Positions 43,994 to 54,437 are shown, counted from the stretch's first letter. The stretch: DNA of 64,000 nucleotides from Alteribacter lacisalsi (GCF_003226345.1 NZ_PDOF01000001.1:744001-808000), one strand, 5' to 3'. Made by a program: numbers and translations. The notes: a model not told the origin generated them from the sequence alone.

Positions 43994-45238
43994 ATGCTGA
44001 CAGCGATCCGATCAGATGGAGTTACGATTTCACTTATGGACCATTGGAGCCGCGAAGAGCTGACCGCACTTCGAAAAGAGAAACAGTTCCTGTGCCCCGA
44101 CTGCACCGAACCTGTTGTTTTAAAACTCGGCAGAAAGAAAGCCTGGCACTTTGCTCATGATCATGGCCGCTTCTGTACCTCATCGATCAAAAATGAAACC
44201 GAAGCCCACATCCAGGGGAAATGGTTTCTCAGTGACTGGCTGAAAAAGCAGCACATTACTCCCCGCGTCGAGCATCCCCTCCCGCATCTCGGACAGCGTC
44301 CTGACATCCTCTATGAAAAAGATAATCATACTCATATCCTTGAACTTCAGCATTCTTCCATCCTCTATGACCACTTTCGTAAGCGAAACAGCAATTATGA
44401 AAAGGCAGGTTACAAAGTACGGTGGATCGGCATTACCAGTGATATTTCAAAAGAACGTTTCCAGCAGATTAAACACCTGACGGCGCTTGATGGTCTTCTC
44501 ACCGCCTGTCCTGAGTACGGTGGGCCTCTTGACCTCACTTCCGTGTACCTGAACCCGTATACAGGCACATTTAATTTTAACGGCCCATTCTTTTATCTAT
44601 CTCCGCGAAAAACCTTCGTTTACTCGTCTGTAGAAAACTCCTGCTGCCATGAAGCCTCACTCTTTCCCTCAAAAAGGAACCGGCCTCCTATTACGATTAC
44701 AATGGTTGATCACTATTTTGTGCACTGGAAAAAACAGATTCTGCGTGAAAGGAGCAGGAAACGTCCGGTAAAACTTTCTGCCGGGGAATCCTTCGCCTCC
44801 ACTATTCTGTACAATAGCGGCACCAGTCTTTCCTTGTTTCCTGCACTGGTCTGCGTAGCTCTTCCCTCACAATTTTTCCTGATCACTCGCCCGGTCGTCT
44901 GGCAGTCATGGGTGCTCATAGGCTTTATCCATACCATTCCTGCAGGGCTTCGTTTTTCACTTTCGCAGCTGACAAAGGCTTTCCTTCGTCACGTGGAAAA
45001 ACAGCGGTTTATTATGAGGGAACTTCCGTTTAACCGGCTCACGATGGTGAAGCTTCTTCTGACCGAATACCTGAACGTATTAACGGAATTCGGTGTGGTG
45101 GCAAAAACAGGAGAGGTGGTGTACGAAGTCTGCAGGTACATCACCGTTCAAAAACCGATGGATGTATTAATGAGGGATGACGAATATATTCAAAGCTTTA
45201 TGAGAGCATATTGGAAGAAACAATGGCTCAAATTCTAA
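43994..45238 (+). CDS. coiA: Competence protein CoiA
   Basis: This 414-residue cytosolic protein matches CoiA, needed during transformation with incoming DNA. It has a N-terminal zinc-finger-like part (FLCPDCTEPVVLKLGRKKAW, then HFAH) and a nuclease-like segment HTHILELQHSSI with GYKVRWIGI, typical of PD-(D/E)XK folds. It is a little longer than B. subtilis CoiA. I chose ATG 43994, nine bases after AAGGA; an ATG two codons earlier is too close. The neighbours mecA and pepF match B. subtilis. Confidence 0.9.
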   Translation: MLTAIRSDGVTISLMDHWSREELTALRKEKQFLCPDCTEPVVLKLGRKKAWHFAHDHGRFCTSSIKNETEAHIQGKWFLSDWLKKQHITPRVEHPLPHLGQRPDILYEKDNHTHILELQHSSILYDHFRKRNSNYEKAGYKVRWIGITSDISKERFQQIKHLTALDGLLTACPEYGGPLDLTSVYLNPYTGTFNFNGPFFYLSPRKTFVYSSVENSCCHEASLFPSKRNRPPITITMVDHYFVHWKKQILRERSRKRPVKLSAGESFASTILYNSGTSLSLFPALVCVALPSQFFLITRPVVWQSWVLIGFIHTIPAGLRFSLSQLTKAFLRHVEKQRFIMRELPFNRLTMVKLLLTEYLNVLTEFGVVAKTGEVVYEVCRYITVQKPMDVLMRDDEYIQSFMRAYWKKQWLKF

Positions 45239-45409
45239 TTTATTTCGATAATCAAAATTTTTCCGGAGAAAAGAAGGAAATTAACGGTCTTCATAGAAGT
45301 AGAAGGGGAGCCATTGTGCGTATTTATGGTGCGTACACTTAAATCAGCTTAACATCCTTCTCTGCCCGGTCACTGCCGGAAAGAAGGGAATTAATATGGA
45401 GGTGTCATT

Positions 45410-47227
45410 ATGGCAGAACAGACGACAGCTTTACCAAAAAGAGATGAGATTCCAAAAGAACTCACATGGGATCTCGAAGATATTTTCGAAACAGATGATA
45501 AGTGGGAGGAGACCTTTAAGGAAATAAAGGGCATGCTTCCGAAAATCAGTGAATACAAAGGGAAACTTGGAGATTCGGCAGACACCCTTTACGAAGCTCT
45601 CAGCTATCAGGACGAGATTTCAAAGAAACTGGGCCGTCTTTATACATATGCCCATATGCGTTATGACCAGGATACGACAAATTCATTTTACCAGGGGTTA
45701 AATGACCGTGCTTCCCAGCTCGTGTCCATGGTAAGCAGCGAGGCTTCGTTTGTGACCCCGGAAATTCTCTCAATTCCGGAGGAAAAGCTGCAGGGCTTCG
45801 TTGACGAACATGAGGATCTTAAGCTCTACAAACATATGCTTAATGAATTAAATGAAAACCGTCCTCACGTTCTTTCTGAAAAAGAAGAATCTCTTCTTGC
45901 CCAGGTAAGTGAAGTAACAAGCGCGCCTTCCAATACGTTCGGGATGCTCAATAATGCAGATATGAAGTTTCCGAAGGTAAAAGACGAAAAAGGAAGGGAA
46001 ATGGAAGTCACTCACGGACGCTACCTCCGTTTCCTGGAGAGTGAAGATCGCTCAGTGCGGGAAACGGCATTTAAAGCTGTTTATGAAACGTACGGAAAAT
46101 ACAAAAATACGTTCGCAAGCACCCTCGGCGGCAACGTGAAGAAAAATCTCTTTAACGCCCGTGTGCGCAACTACAGTTCTGCAAGAGAAGCGGCGCTGAG
46201 CAAAAATCACATCCCGGAGGTCGTTTATGACCAGCTGGTGGATACTGTAAACAAAAACCTTCATCTTCTTCACCGCTATGTGGACATCCGTAAGCGCGCA
46301 CTCGGTCTGGATGAGCTTCATATGTATGATCTCTATACGCCGCTTGTGAAAGATGTGAAAATGGAAGTACCTTACGAAGAGGCGAAAGAACTTGTTAAAA
46401 AAGGTGTGGAACCTCTTGGGGATGAGTATGTGAGCATCGTCCAGGAAGGCTTCGATAACCGCTGGGTTGATGTAGAGGAAAACGCAGGAAAGCGCAGCGG
46501 AGCCTATTCTTCCGGTGCTTACGGCACGATGCCTTATATCCTCATGAACTGGCAGGATAATGTGAACAACCTGTTTACTCTCACCCACGAATTTGGTCAT
46601 TCTGTGCACAGCTACTATACTCGTAAGAATCAGCCGTATCCGTATGCCAACTACTCTATTTTTGTGGCAGAAGTGGCTTCAACATGCAATGAGGCACTGT
46701 TAAACGACCATCTTCTCGAAGTTACCGATGATAAGCAGAAGCGTCTTTATCTGCTCAATCATTTCCTTGAGGGATTCCGTGGAACGGTCTTTCGCCAGAC
46801 GATGTTTGCTGAATTCGAAAAAGTTATCCATGAGAAAGCGGCAGACGGCGAATCACTCACACCGGACCTTTTATCCGAGGTATACTATGACCTGAACAAG
46901 AAGTATTTTGGGGAAAACATTGTTGTAGATGAGGAAATTGCACTCGAATGGGCCAGAATCCCGCATTTTTATTACAATTTTTATGTGTACCAGTATGCGA
47001 CCGGCTACAGTGCAGCGACAACACTGGCAAAACAGATCCAGGAAGAAGAGGATGCGGCTGTTACGCGCTACCTTGATTTCCTGAAAGCGGGAAGCTCCGA
47101 CTATCCAATTGAAGTTCTTAAAAAAGCAGGGGTGGATATGACCTCTCCGGAGCCGATTGAAGAGGCAATGAAAGTGTTTGAAGAAACCCTCTCGGAACTT
47201 GAAACACTCCTTTTTGAGGATAAATAA
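45410..47227 (+). CDS. pepF: Oligoendopeptidase F
   Basis: This 605-residue M3-family zinc peptidase degrades oligopeptides in the cytosol. The zinc site HEFGH (H393-H397) lies in LTHEFGHSVHSYYTR with the third ligand expected in FVAEVASTCNEALL. Length matches the family. ATG 45410 follows GGAGGTG. The 170 bases upstream hold no clear regulatory feature. A terminator lies about 75 bases downstream. Confidence 0.95.
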   Translation: MAEQTTALPKRDEIPKELTWDLEDIFETDDKWEETFKEIKGMLPKISEYKGKLGDSADTLYEALSYQDEISKKLGRLYTYAHMRYDQDTTNSFYQGLNDRASQLVSMVSSEASFVTPEILSIPEEKLQGFVDEHEDLKLYKHMLNELNENRPHVLSEKEESLLAQVSEVTSAPSNTFGMLNNADMKFPKVKDEKGREMEVTHGRYLRFLESEDRSVRETAFKAVYETYGKYKNTFASTLGGNVKKNLFNARVRNYSSAREAALSKNHIPEVVYDQLVDTVNKNLHLLHRYVDIRKRALGLDELHMYDLYTPLVKDVKMEVPYEEAKELVKKGVEPLGDEYVSIVQEGFDNRWVDVEENAGKRSGAYSSGAYGTMPYILMNWQDNVNNLFTLTHEFGHSVHSYYTRKNQPYPYANYSIFVAEVASTCNEALLNDHLLEVTDDKQKRLYLLNHFLEGFRGTVFRQTMFAEFEKVIHEKAADGESLTPDLLSEVYYDLNKKYFGENIVVDEEIALEWARIPHFYYNFYVYQYATGYSAATTLAKQIQEEEDAAVTRYLDFLKAGSSDYPIEVLKKAGVDMTSPEPIEEAMKVFEETLSELETLLFEDK

Positions 47228-47303
47228 GCAAGCGGTTTAAGATAAGTTCAGCATGAAAAGGTAGGAAACCGGGATCTCTTGGATGAAACCGGTCAAAATT
47301 AAG

Positions 47304-47338
47304 AATGGCGCTCCCTGGTGAGCGCCATTTTCTGTTTT
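47304..47338. terminator. Terminator after pepF
   Basis: AATGGCGCTC (47304-47313) pairs with GAGCGCCATT (47320-47329), followed by TTCTGTTTT. It may also serve the convergent small gene. Confidence 0.85.
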
Positions 47339-47391
47339 CAGTATTTTACTGGCTTCATTTCTTGGCAGACCGTCCTGCCAGGCCGCACAGT

Positions 47392-47595
47392 TCAGCTGTT
47401 TCTCGTGCTCCCCCCGTGGAAGCCTTTAAAGCGGTGCCTGTGGTTAAACGTATGGACGGTAAACACAATAGTGCCCAGGAGCAGAGGAAGGGCGATCAGC
47501 TTGGGAAAGATATTCATCAGGCTCAGAACGACGAGACAAAAACTTGCAAGAATAAGGACGATTCCGGTTGTAATCATAATCGTTTGAAACTGCAT
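47392..47595 (-). CDS. Small two-span membrane protein
   Basis: This 67-residue protein has two hydrophobic segments (about 5-25 and 30-48) and a His/Arg-rich tail (HTFNHRHRFKGFHGG). ATG 47595 follows AAAGGAG with eight bases. It holds the place of yizD between pepF and yjbH in B. subtilis, but I cannot confirm homology. A strong terminator separates it from yjbH. Confidence 0.6.
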   Translation of the reverse strand: MQFQTIMITTGIVLILASFCLVVLSLMNIFPKLIALPLLLGTIVFTVHTFNHRHRFKGFHGGSTRNS

Positions 47596-47683
47596 GGAAG
47601 CATCTCCTTTCCGTGGACAGGTTTCGGTATTCATTATATGAATTCCAAGACCCTGCTAGTACGGACAGAGAGAGGACGACAAG

Positions 47684-47712
47684 AAAAAACCGGGCTGCTG
47701 TCCGGCCCGGTT
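47684..47712 (-). terminator. Terminator of yjbI-yjbH
   Basis: On the minus strand AACCGGGC and GCCCGGTT form the stem, followed by TTTTTCTT, just after the yjbH stop. Confidence 0.85.
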
Positions 47713-47724
47713 ATGCTGAAAAAA

Positions 47725-48651
47725 CTATCCTATATAACGCCACAGATTGCCGGACTTTACCGGCACACATTTCACTTTTCTCTGGATCTGCAGTTTCTTC
47801 ATTTCACGATCCACTTCTTCGCATGTCATATTAAATACAACAGCGATTTCTTTTGATGCACATAGGGTATAGAACTTTAGGAACTTTTCAATGGAGACGG
47901 GCGGGCACTTTTTTGGTTCAAACCCGAGCATCTCCTTAAGAATCCCCACATATACTTCGTAGTCATACAGGCCCGGAACGCTTAATCCGGGTTCGTCCAC
48001 ATCATCATTAAAGAAAACCAGTGTCGGAAGGGTTTTGACATCCATTTCCTTCGTCGTGCAGGCATCAGCCCCTAGTGCTTTTTCAGCATTGTCGGAATGG
48101 AGATCGTGCTGAAATTCGCACATATCCAGCCCTTTGATTTTACGGGCACACTCTAAAAGCACATCTTCGTCCGCAATATTTTTCTTATGAACAAAAAGTG
48201 CTTCACGAAGAATCCGGAGAAACTTTGTGCCTGTTGCGCCCCCCTGGAGTTCTGCAGCTTTTACAGCGACCGATGCCGCATAGGGCATGGATATAGGCTG
48301 TTCAATCCACACATCTCCGTCGCAGGGCATTCCTGTCCGGGTTGCCGTTTCGTCACATGCCTGTGCCATCTGCCGCTGGGCGCGCCCGGCTTTCTTCCGG
48401 TCCGGACAGGCGTGCATCCGGCGGGTCTGATCGCCGAGGAGCGTACGCAGTTTAAAGTAATTTGAGTACTCCATCTGAAGTTTTTTCATGATTGGTTCCA
48501 GTGCCCAGCATTCGGGGCAGAGCGGGTCAATAAACATGTATAATTCGAGGGGTTTTTTCCCCTGATTCTGTGTGTAAAAAGAAGCTGGTTCTTCAGGACA
48601 ACAGATTCCTAATTCGTCATAGCATATGGTGTTGCTTTCTTTGGTTCTCAT
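47725..48651 (-). CDS. yjbH: ClpXP adaptor protein YjbH (SpxH)
   Basis: This 308-residue DsbA-like protein presents Spx to ClpXP for degradation. The thioredoxin-like motif is FIDPLCPECWALEPIMKKLQ near 40-59, and LLGDQTRRMHACPDRKKAG adds the Cys/His-rich region typical of the family. ATG 48651 follows AGGAGG. It is cotranscribed behind yjbI (27-base gap), as in B. subtilis, and its target Spx is encoded in the same window. Confidence 0.9.
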   Translation of the reverse strand: MRTKESNTICYDELGICCPEEPASFYTQNQGKKPLELYMFIDPLCPECWALEPIMKKLQMEYSNYFKLRTLLGDQTRRMHACPDRKKAGRAQRQMAQACDETATRTGMPCDGDVWIEQPISMPYAASVAVKAAELQGGATGTKFLRILREALFVHKKNIADEDVLLECARKIKGLDMCEFQHDLHSDNAEKALGADACTTKEMDVKTLPTLVFFNDDVDEPGLSVPGLYDYEVYVGILKEMLGFEPKKCPPVSIEKFLKFYTLCASKEIAVVFNMTCEEVDREMKKLQIQRKVKCVPVKSGNLWRYIG

Positions 48652-48677
48652 TTGTCGTCCCTCCTGTAAAGGAGCTG

Positions 48678-49058
48678 TTACTCCGTTGTATTAATCATAT
48701 GACGGGCAGTCTGAGTCAGGCGTTCCATGAAAGCCGACCGGAAAGGTTCTTCAAGTCCGGTTTCATCCATCGCGTCATCCATGCACCTGAGCCAGGCTTC
48801 AGCACGGAACGGTGTTATGGGAAAAGGCAGATGGCGGGCTCGGAGCATAGGGTGGCCATGTTCTTCCGAATACGCTGGGGGACCGCCGAGAAACTGCGTC
48901 AGAAATTGTTTCTGTTTACGTGCTGTTTCCGTAAGGTCATCAGGAAACAGAGGAGCAAGATCCGGATCGAGCGCGACGTTTGTGTAAAAAACGTCAACCA
49001 GTTCCTCAAGCTTTTCTTTTCCGATTACATCATATGGTGTTCGTGCCCGGCTGCTCAT
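48678..49058 (-). CDS. yjbI: Truncated hemoglobin YjbI (group II)
   Basis: This 126-residue protein fits group II truncated hemoglobins: YDVIGKEKLEELVDVFYTNV forms helices A-B, FLGGPPAYSEEHGHPMLRARH holds the region with the proximal His (RARH), and EAWLRCMDDAMDE carries the conserved Trp. It likely binds heme and oxygen and may protect against oxidative chemistry. I chose ATG 49058, seven bases after GGAG; a TTG two codons upstream is possible. It leads the yjbI-yjbH pair. Confidence 0.9.
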   Translation of the reverse strand: MSSRARTPYDVIGKEKLEELVDVFYTNVALDPDLAPLFPDDLTETARKQKQFLTQFLGGPPAYSEEHGHPMLRARHLPFPITPFRAEAWLRCMDDAMDETGLEEPFRSAFMERLTQTARHMINTTE

Positions 49059-49161
49059 CGGCAAACTCCTTTATCATCCGTAATTAATGATTATTGTAGC
49101 AAGCATATGAATTATGAGCAACAATAGTGACTGCCTTCGCCTGCAGCAGGAAACCAAAAAT

Positions 49162-49187
49162 AAAAAACCTGCCGGAAAAGGCAGGTC
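49162..49187 (-). terminator. Terminator of yjbJ
   Basis: On the minus strand ACCTGCC pairs with GGCAGGT around TTTTCC, followed by TTTTTTA. It begins at the yjbJ stop. Confidence 0.85.
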
Positions 49188-49779
49188 AAATGCTTTGATA
49201 TGTATTCATAACTCTTGGCACATAGGCTTTGGTTTCAGCAAAAGGGGGAATGCCGCCGTATTTATCTACGTTTCCCTGACCGGCGTTGTAGGCCGCAAGT
49301 GCAAGTTCAGTATTTCCATTATATTTATCGAGCATGGCCTTGATGTACCGTGTCCCGCCATCCACGTTCTGGACAGGGTCTGTCATGTCTGTAACACCGA
49401 GGCCTCGTGCGGTTGCCGGCATCAGCTGCATCAGCCCTCTCGCACCTGCATGGCTTCTGGCATCGGGGTTGAAATTGGATTCATGCCTGATGATTGCATA
49501 CACAAGTTTAGGGTCGACCCCGTGTTTTCGTGCCGTTTGATCAATCAGGTTTTCAAAGCCGCCAGCGCTGGAAATCCCGGTAAAGCCGGCTGACGAAGGT
49601 TTTGTTGTTTCTGCAGCAGCAGTTAATTGGTTTTCCGCAGTGCGTGAAGCAGTTTCATTCATGTGTTTCATTGTTTCAGCAAATGGTGAGTCCCCTTTTA
49701 GTGTCTGTTCAATTCTTGCTCCGAAAGTCTGAAGGAGCAAATGCTGATAGCTGTTTTTCTGATCAACAGGAAATGTCAT
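49186..49779 (-). CDS. yjbJ: YjbJ-like lytic transglycosylase
   Basis: This 197-residue protein has a C-terminal SLT domain (about 75-197): catalytic E100 in [28 protein letters not shown] and [13 protein letters not shown]. Such enzymes cleave peptidoglycan between MurNAc and GlcNAc. No signal peptide is visible in the Gln- and Ala-rich N-terminal 70 residues, so export is unclear. ATG 49779 is behind AAGGACG. It starts four bases after the yjbK stop, so the two are one unit. Confidence 0.88.
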   Translation of the reverse strand: MTFPVDQKNSYQHLLLQTFGARIEQTLKGDSPFAETMKHMNETASRTAENQLTAAAETTKPSSAGFTGISSAGGFENLIDQTARKHGVDPKLVYAIIRHESNFNPDARSHAGARGLMQLMPATARGLGVTDMTDPVQNVDGGTRYIKAMLDKYNGNTELALAAYNAGQGNVDKYGGIPPFAETKAYVPRVMNTYQSI

Positions 49780-49783
49780 CCGA

Positions 49784-50371
49784 TCACGTCCTTTTTGTCT
49801 GCTGTGAGAGTGAAAAGAAACGGTGGCTCTTGCTTGGTGTCTCCCGTTCGGCGATTTTATGTAGATCCAGCAGGCTGCTGAAGGCTTTTTTTCCTTCCGT
49901 CTCGTCGGCGCATTCAAATTCCAGTTCATAATCCGTAAAGTCCAGATACGTACTTTGATCCAGTACGAGGAGACCGCCTTCAATTTTTCGTTCAAAGCGT
50001 TCTGTAGTCAGACTTCCCAGATACCTGAAATCTCTGCGGTCTAAATCAACCGTCTTGTTCAAATGCTCGATTACGTCCCCTCCCGGGATACCGTTTCCGG
50101 CAAACGCAGTACTGGCCTCTTTGTCTGAAAGGTACTGATGGGTTTCAAGCAGGCCCGTATCTATTGGCTGCTTCAGTGTAAGAATGTAGCTGCCTGCCTT
50201 TTCACGGATTCTCAGCATCGCTCCGTGATCCTTAAGGAGATAAGATTTCGTATCAAAGTAATAATTTGTCTGTGAAAACGGCTCTTCATTTTTAAAAAAA
50301 GCCATTCTCAGACGGTGATATTCTTCTTCGTTTAGAAGATTTTTAAACTCGATTTCCACTTCCTGATTCAT
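49784..50371 (-). CDS. yjbK: YjbK-like CYTH-domain protein
   Basis: This 195-residue protein starts with the CYTH signature [10 protein letters not shown] (acidic residues and K10) and continues with alternating charged strands lining a tunnel ([34 protein letters not shown]). CYTH proteins include triphosphatases and adenylyl cyclases; the physiological substrate of YjbK is not clear. ATG 50371 has an AGGTGA site with a long spacer. It heads yjbK-yjbJ on the minus strand, divergent from yjbL. Confidence 0.85.
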   Translation of the reverse strand: MNQEVEIEFKNLLNEEEYHRLRMAFFKNEEPFSQTNYYFDTKSYLLKDHGAMLRIREKAGSYILTLKQPIDTGLLETHQYLSDKEASTAFAGNGIPGGDVIEHLNKTVDLDRRDFRYLGSLTTERFERKIEGGLLVLDQSTYLDFTDYELEFECADETEGKKAFSSLLDLHKIAERETPSKSHRFFSLSQQTKRT

Positions 50372-50540
50372 GGTTGAGGTTCACCTGCTCTGCTCTATTT
50401 TTTCTGCATTTATTATTTCACAAGGATCAGGTAATGACAATGAGGCTTTTATTGAAGGAATAAGGGTATTATTAACGTACAGAAGTGAATTATGATAAAC
50501 TTAATGACATACAGATTTATGTTTTTTGGAGGTATGCGTA

Positions 50541-50939
50541 ATGACCAGACAATGGACAATTTCCGAACTCGAACGTAAAGGTGGCGCCCTTGTAGTGAGA
50601 GCAGAAACAAAAGAAACAAAGCCAGCGCTTGAAACCCTTGAAGCAGGCAGGCGGATGCTCGCTGATTCAGATGCGAAGACCCTTATTTACGTTATAGAAG
50701 ACGATTCATCCTTTACATATATCCGTTTCCCATCCGCTTCGTGGGAGGCGCTGCAGGATGTCAGACCTGAAGGCCTGCCTGTCATTCTCGAACTTTTATC
50801 ATCAGACAAAAGCAGCGTCAGCCTGCCCCTGGAGGATTTCTGGGCAGAAGTCGATTATCTTGTAGAAAATATCGAAGGGAATGCCAACTACGGGGAAGAC
50901 ATGATTGAAGCGGTGGAAAAAGCCTTTCAAACTGCTTAG
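50541..50939 (+). CDS. yjbL: YjbL family protein (UPF0738)
   Basis: This 132-residue acidic protein matches the UPF0738 family by position and by IYVIEDDSSFTYIRFPSASW. Function is unknown. ATG 50541 follows GGAGGT; a nearer ATG is out of frame. It begins the yjbL-yjbM-nadK-yjbO run. Confidence 0.75.
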   Translation: MTRQWTISELERKGGALVVRAETKETKPALETLEAGRRMLADSDAKTLIYVIEDDSSFTYIRFPSASWEALQDVRPEGLPVILELLSSDKSSVSLPLEDFWAEVDYLVENIEGNANYGEDMIEAVEKAFQTA

Positions 50940-50994
50940 CAGTGCAAAATGCATTAGTAAATGTACAGAGACCAAGTGCGGTGGTGATCAGAAT

Positions 50995-51633
50995 ATGAAG
51001 GAATGGGATGAGCTGCTGGCCCCTTACAAGCAGGCAGTAGATGAACTTAAAGTGAAATTTAAAGGAATTCGTGAACAGTATCGGCACTCTCCCCGCCACA
51101 CGCCGATTGAATTTGTAACCGGCCGGGTGAAACCGGTGTCCAGTATTCTGCAAAAAGCGAAACGTAAAGCAATTCCGATCGATCAGGTGGAAGGCAATAT
51201 TACTGATATTGCCGGAATCCGGATTATGTGTCAGTTCGTAGGTGATATTGATACCGTTGTGGAACTGATCAAAATCAGAAACGATTTCAGGATCGTTGAT
51301 GAAATTGACTATATTAAGCACAAAAAGGAAAGCGGCTACCGTTCGTATCACATGGTGCTTGAGTATCCGGTTCAGACGATCGACGGTGAGCACCCGGTGC
51401 TTGTAGAGCTGCAGATTCGGACGCTTGCCATGAATTTCTGGGCTACGATTGAGCATTCCCTGCAATACAAGTATTCCGGGCAGATTCCAAGCCACATCGA
51501 AGCACGTCTGCACCGGGCAGCAGAGGCGGCATTCCGTCTTGATGAAGAAATGTCACAGATCCGTGGTGAAGTTCGGGAAGCACAGAAGATTATTTCCACA
51601 ACAACAGATCCCATTAACAAGCCGAACGGGTAA
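50995..51633 (+). CDS. yjbM: Small alarmone synthetase YjbM (RelQ/SAS1)
   Basis: This 212-residue synthetase makes (p)ppGpp from ATP and GDP/GTP. The RelA/SpoT synthetase motifs are visible: [38 protein letters not shown] and [19 protein letters not shown]. There is no hydrolase or regulatory domain, as in RelQ proteins. ATG 50995 has a modest GGTGATC site 55 bases after yjbL. It sits directly before nadK, the usual Firmicute order. Confidence 0.93.
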   Translation: MKEWDELLAPYKQAVDELKVKFKGIREQYRHSPRHTPIEFVTGRVKPVSSILQKAKRKAIPIDQVEGNITDIAGIRIMCQFVGDIDTVVELIKIRNDFRIVDEIDYIKHKKESGYRSYHMVLEYPVQTIDGEHPVLVELQIRTLAMNFWATIEHSLQYKYSGQIPSHIEARLHRAAEAAFRLDEEMSQIRGEVREAQKIISTTTDPINKPNG

Positions 51634-51650
51634 GGAAAGGACGATTCCCG

Positions 51651-52445
51651 ATGAAATATACGGTTACCTCCCGCGGCGATAAAACGTCAGATGCCATCGC
51701 CCGGAAAGTGAAAGCCTATTTGCATGAATTTGAACTTTCCCACGATAAAGAAGAACCGGATATTGTGATCTCGGTGGGCGGAGACGGTACGCTTCTCGAA
51801 GCGTTTCACGCTTACAGCCACCGTCTTGATGATACTGCCTTTGTCGGCGTCCATACCGGACACCTCGGCTTTTATGCGGACTGGCAGCCCGATGAGGTGG
51901 AAAAGCTCGTTATTCACATTGCCAAGACCCCGTTTAAGGTTGTGGAATATCCCCTTCTTGAGGTTATCGTGCGTCACAACGGAGAGCGGAAGTCTGAGCG
52001 CTTTCTTGCGCTGAATGAGTGTTCCATCAAAAGTATGGAAGGCTCTCTTGTCATGGATATTGAAATTAAAGGAGAACTGTTTGAAACGTTCAGAGGTGAC
52101 GGACTGTGTATGTCAACGCCGTCGGGCTCAACAGCCTATAATAAAGCTCTGGGAGGCGCAATTCTGCATCCCTCACTGGCATCGATCCAGCTTGCGGAAA
52201 TGGCATCAATCAATAACCGCGTCTACCGGACAATCGGCTCTCCGCTCGTGCTGCCTCAGCATCATACCTGTCTTTTGAAACCCAAAAATGATGTTGACTT
52301 TCAGGTCACGATTGATCATCTGACGCTCCTGCAGCAGGACGTAAAATCTATTCAGTGCCGGGTAGCCGAGGAAAAAGTCCGTTTTGCCCGCTTCCGGCCT
52401 TTCCCATTCTGGAAAAGGGTAAAGGAATCCTTTATACATGACTGA
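51651..52445 (+). CDS. nadK: NAD kinase
   Basis: This 264-residue enzyme phosphorylates NAD to NADP. The diagnostic GGDGT motif is at 43-47 ([13 protein letters not shown]), with [15 protein letters not shown] and the NE/D-type NECSIKS segment. The second motif [15 protein letters not shown] is intact. ATG 51651 follows AAAGGACG. It overlaps yjbO by eight bases, so the two are translationally coupled. It corresponds to B. subtilis nadF. Confidence 0.95.
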   Translation: MKYTVTSRGDKTSDAIARKVKAYLHEFELSHDKEEPDIVISVGGDGTLLEAFHAYSHRLDDTAFVGVHTGHLGFYADWQPDEVEKLVIHIAKTPFKVVEYPLLEVIVRHNGERKSERFLALNECSIKSMEGSLVMDIEIKGELFETFRGDGLCMSTPSGSTAYNKALGGAILHPSLASIQLAEMASINNRVYRTIGSPLVLPQHHTCLLKPKNDVDFQVTIDHLTLLQQDVKSIQCRVAEEKVRFARFRPFPFWKRVKESFIHD

Positions 52446-53325
52446 CCGACTTTGCGCCGAATGGACGGTTCCTCCGCGTATTAATGGGGTTCTTTTAAAG
52501 GAATTTCTCCGTACGGGCTGTAAAATGTCCAGAAAAACGCTGGCTGAAATAAAGCACAGCGGCGGTTCGCTTCTGGTAAACGGAACGGAAAGAACGGTGC
52601 GGTTTCCGGTTTATGAAGGAGATCTGGTCACCGTTTTTTTTGCTCCGGAAATTCCTTCCCCAGGTATCGAAGCGCTTGATATGCCTTTAAATATCGTTTA
52701 TGAAGATGAGCACGTGCTTTTACTGAATAAACCTCCGGGACTGGCAACAGTGCCGTCCCCGGACGATCCGGGGCGCTCACTGGCAGGGGCTGTGATCGGT
52801 TATTTCCGAAAAGAGAGCATACCATCAACGTTCCACGCCGTCTCACGTCTCGACAGGGACACATCGGGACTTCTGGCAGCAGCGAAACACCGGTACGCCC
52901 ACCACAGGCTTTCTGAATCAGGCACCGTCCGGTCGTACCTGGCTATTGTTCAGGGAAATCTTAAGGAGAGCACAGGAACAATTAATTCCCCCATCGTACG
53001 TAAAGAAGGCAGTATTATTGAAAGGACAACAGCGGCACAGGGAAAACGTGCCGTTACACATTACCGGTGTATCGAGGAAAAAGCAGGGATATCGCTCGTG
53101 AGTATCCGTCTTGAAACTGGACGAACACATCAGATCCGGGTTCATTTTGCCTCTATCGGCCACCCGCTCGCAGGAGATACTCTGTATGGGACAGACAGCT
53201 CATTGATCAGTCGTCACGCCCTTCATGCATATGAACTCGCCTTTACTCACCCGATAACAGAAGATACGTGCCAATTTACATGCGCAATGCCTGATGACAT
53301 GCGGCGAGCATGGGAAAAAGCCTGA
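52438..53325 (+). CDS. yjbO: RluA-family pseudouridine synthase YjbO
   Basis: This 295-residue enzyme isomerises uridine in rRNA or tRNA. The catalytic Asp is D139 in [15 protein letters not shown], and [20 protein letters not shown] is the second family motif. An N-terminal S4-like part (residues 10-65) precedes the catalytic domain. The exact target is not known. It overlaps nadK by eight bases and ends in a terminator that includes its stop codon. Confidence 0.92.
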   Translation: MTDRLCAEWTVPPRINGVLLKEFLRTGCKMSRKTLAEIKHSGGSLLVNGTERTVRFPVYEGDLVTVFFAPEIPSPGIEALDMPLNIVYEDEHVLLLNKPPGLATVPSPDDPGRSLAGAVIGYFRKESIPSTFHAVSRLDRDTSGLLAAAKHRYAHHRLSESGTVRSYLAIVQGNLKESTGTINSPIVRKEGSIIERTTAAQGKRAVTHYRCIEEKAGISLVSIRLETGRTHQIRVHFASIGHPLAGDTLYGTDSSLISRHALHAYELAFTHPITEDTCQFTCAMPDDMRRAWEKA

Positions 53326-53352
53326 TCCGGCTAAGGGTCGGGCTTATTTTTA
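53319..53352 (+). terminator. Terminator of yjbO
   Basis: AGCCTGATCC (53319-53328) pairs with GGGTCGGGCT (53335-53344) including G-T pairs, followed by TATTTTTA. Confidence 0.75.
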
Positions 53353-53469
53353 TTCGCTGTTTTCGGATAGAGCTTTCGAAATAATTATCACGGAAGGGAA
53401 TGTGTCCGCCTGGACATTAGTAAAACACGACATCAAAGGGGAATAAAAATGGTCAGATGGTTACGTGCG

Positions 53470-53588
53470 GGCTTCATGCCGGCAGTGAGGCTCCTGCGGC
53501 ATGGGGGCCAGGCGAGACCCCGCAGGCGCAGCGGAGGAGGCTTACCGGCATCGCCGCGGAAAGAGAACGGACGTCGTGAAGTGAAGCT
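53470..53588 (+). repeat. Dispersed intergenic element, copy h
   Basis: Core blocks GAGGCTCCTGCGGC, GCGAGACCCCGCAGGCGC, GGAGGAGGCTTACC and GCCGCGGAAAGAGAACGG are present. GCTTCATGCCG and CGTCGTGAAG form imperfect outer arms. It lies between convergent yjbO and prpE. Confidence 0.8.
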
Positions 53589-53614
53589 TCGATTTTCAGG
53601 GTAGCCTTTTTGTT

Positions 53615-54355
53615 TTACTCACCAGGTTCTCTGAATTTTTCAGGAGTAAAGGGCTGGCGCGATGGAACCGAAACTGTCTTAAGCTCCGGCCACTGAAACA
53701 GGGTAAGGGCGTTTCCAAACACGCATCCTGTGTCAATATTCACCGTATGATTAAGAAAACGGGGTTCCTTAACCGGTGTATGGCCGTAAACAACGAACGT
53801 GTTACCGGTATAGGCATTCGCCCAGTCTCGTCTGACAGGCCGTCCATCAGAGTGGGTTTCGCCGGTAATATCCCCGTACAGGACGAACGTTTTGACTTTT
53901 TTACTTGTTTTTCCGATCAGTTCGCCTCTAATGCCGGCGTGTGCCACCACCAGACTCCGCTCTTGCAGATCAAGATACAATGGGGACTGCTCGACCATCT
54001 TTTTGAACCCTTCGGAGATAAAGGTGTAATCCCTTGGAGATAAGGTTTTGAGTTCAGCAACAGTGGTTTCCAGACCATTATTAATCTTTACATTTCTGCC
54101 GAGAAAATAACGGTACAGTTTATCACAGTGATTGCCCGGGCAGTAAAGGAGGCGCCCTGCTTTCCAGTTGGTAATGGCGAACCGGAGAACATTAGCGCTT
54201 TGCGGTCCCCGGTCTGTAAGGTCGCCGAGCGACACAAGCTGCCTCTCTTCAGGATGGTATACGAGCCCATCTTCATTAAGAAGGTACCCTGCTTTTTGTA
54301 AAAGTGCTGTCATTTCTTCATAACAGCCGTGAATATCACCGATAATATCATACAT
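53615..54355 (-). CDS. prpE: Bis(5'-nucleosyl)-tetraphosphatase PrpE
   Basis: This 246-residue metallophosphatase hydrolyses Ap4A and related dinucleotides. The calcineurin-like motifs are GDIHGCYEE (residues 6-14), [18 protein letters not shown] and [10 protein letters not shown]. In B. subtilis PrpE acts on Ap4A and as a spore-related phosphatase. ATG 54355 follows AAGGAGG. It is convergent with yjbO and divergent from the antiporter gene, the same order as in B. subtilis. Confidence 0.93.
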   Translation of the reverse strand: MYDIIGDIHGCYEEMTALLQKAGYLLNEDGLVYHPEERQLVSLGDLTDRGPQSANVLRFAITNWKAGRLLYCPGNHCDKLYRYFLGRNVKINNGLETTVAELKTLSPRDYTFISEGFKKMVEQSPLYLDLQERSLVVAHAGIRGELIGKTSKKVKTFVLYGDITGETHSDGRPVRRDWANAYTGNTFVVYGHTPVKEPRFLNHTVNIDTGCVFGNALTLFQWPELKTVSVPSRQPFTPEKFREPGE

Positions 54356-54437
54356 AGACAGTGCCTCCTTGCTTACATTCAGTTTATCAGAGAGTTAAAA
54401 ACAATCATGCGTGCAGAGCGTGAAGGCCGATAGAGGA

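Noticed and set aside
46052-46609. A 185-residue minus-strand frame opposite pepF
   Set aside because: It is antisense to the conserved zinc-peptidase region and lacks any start signal.
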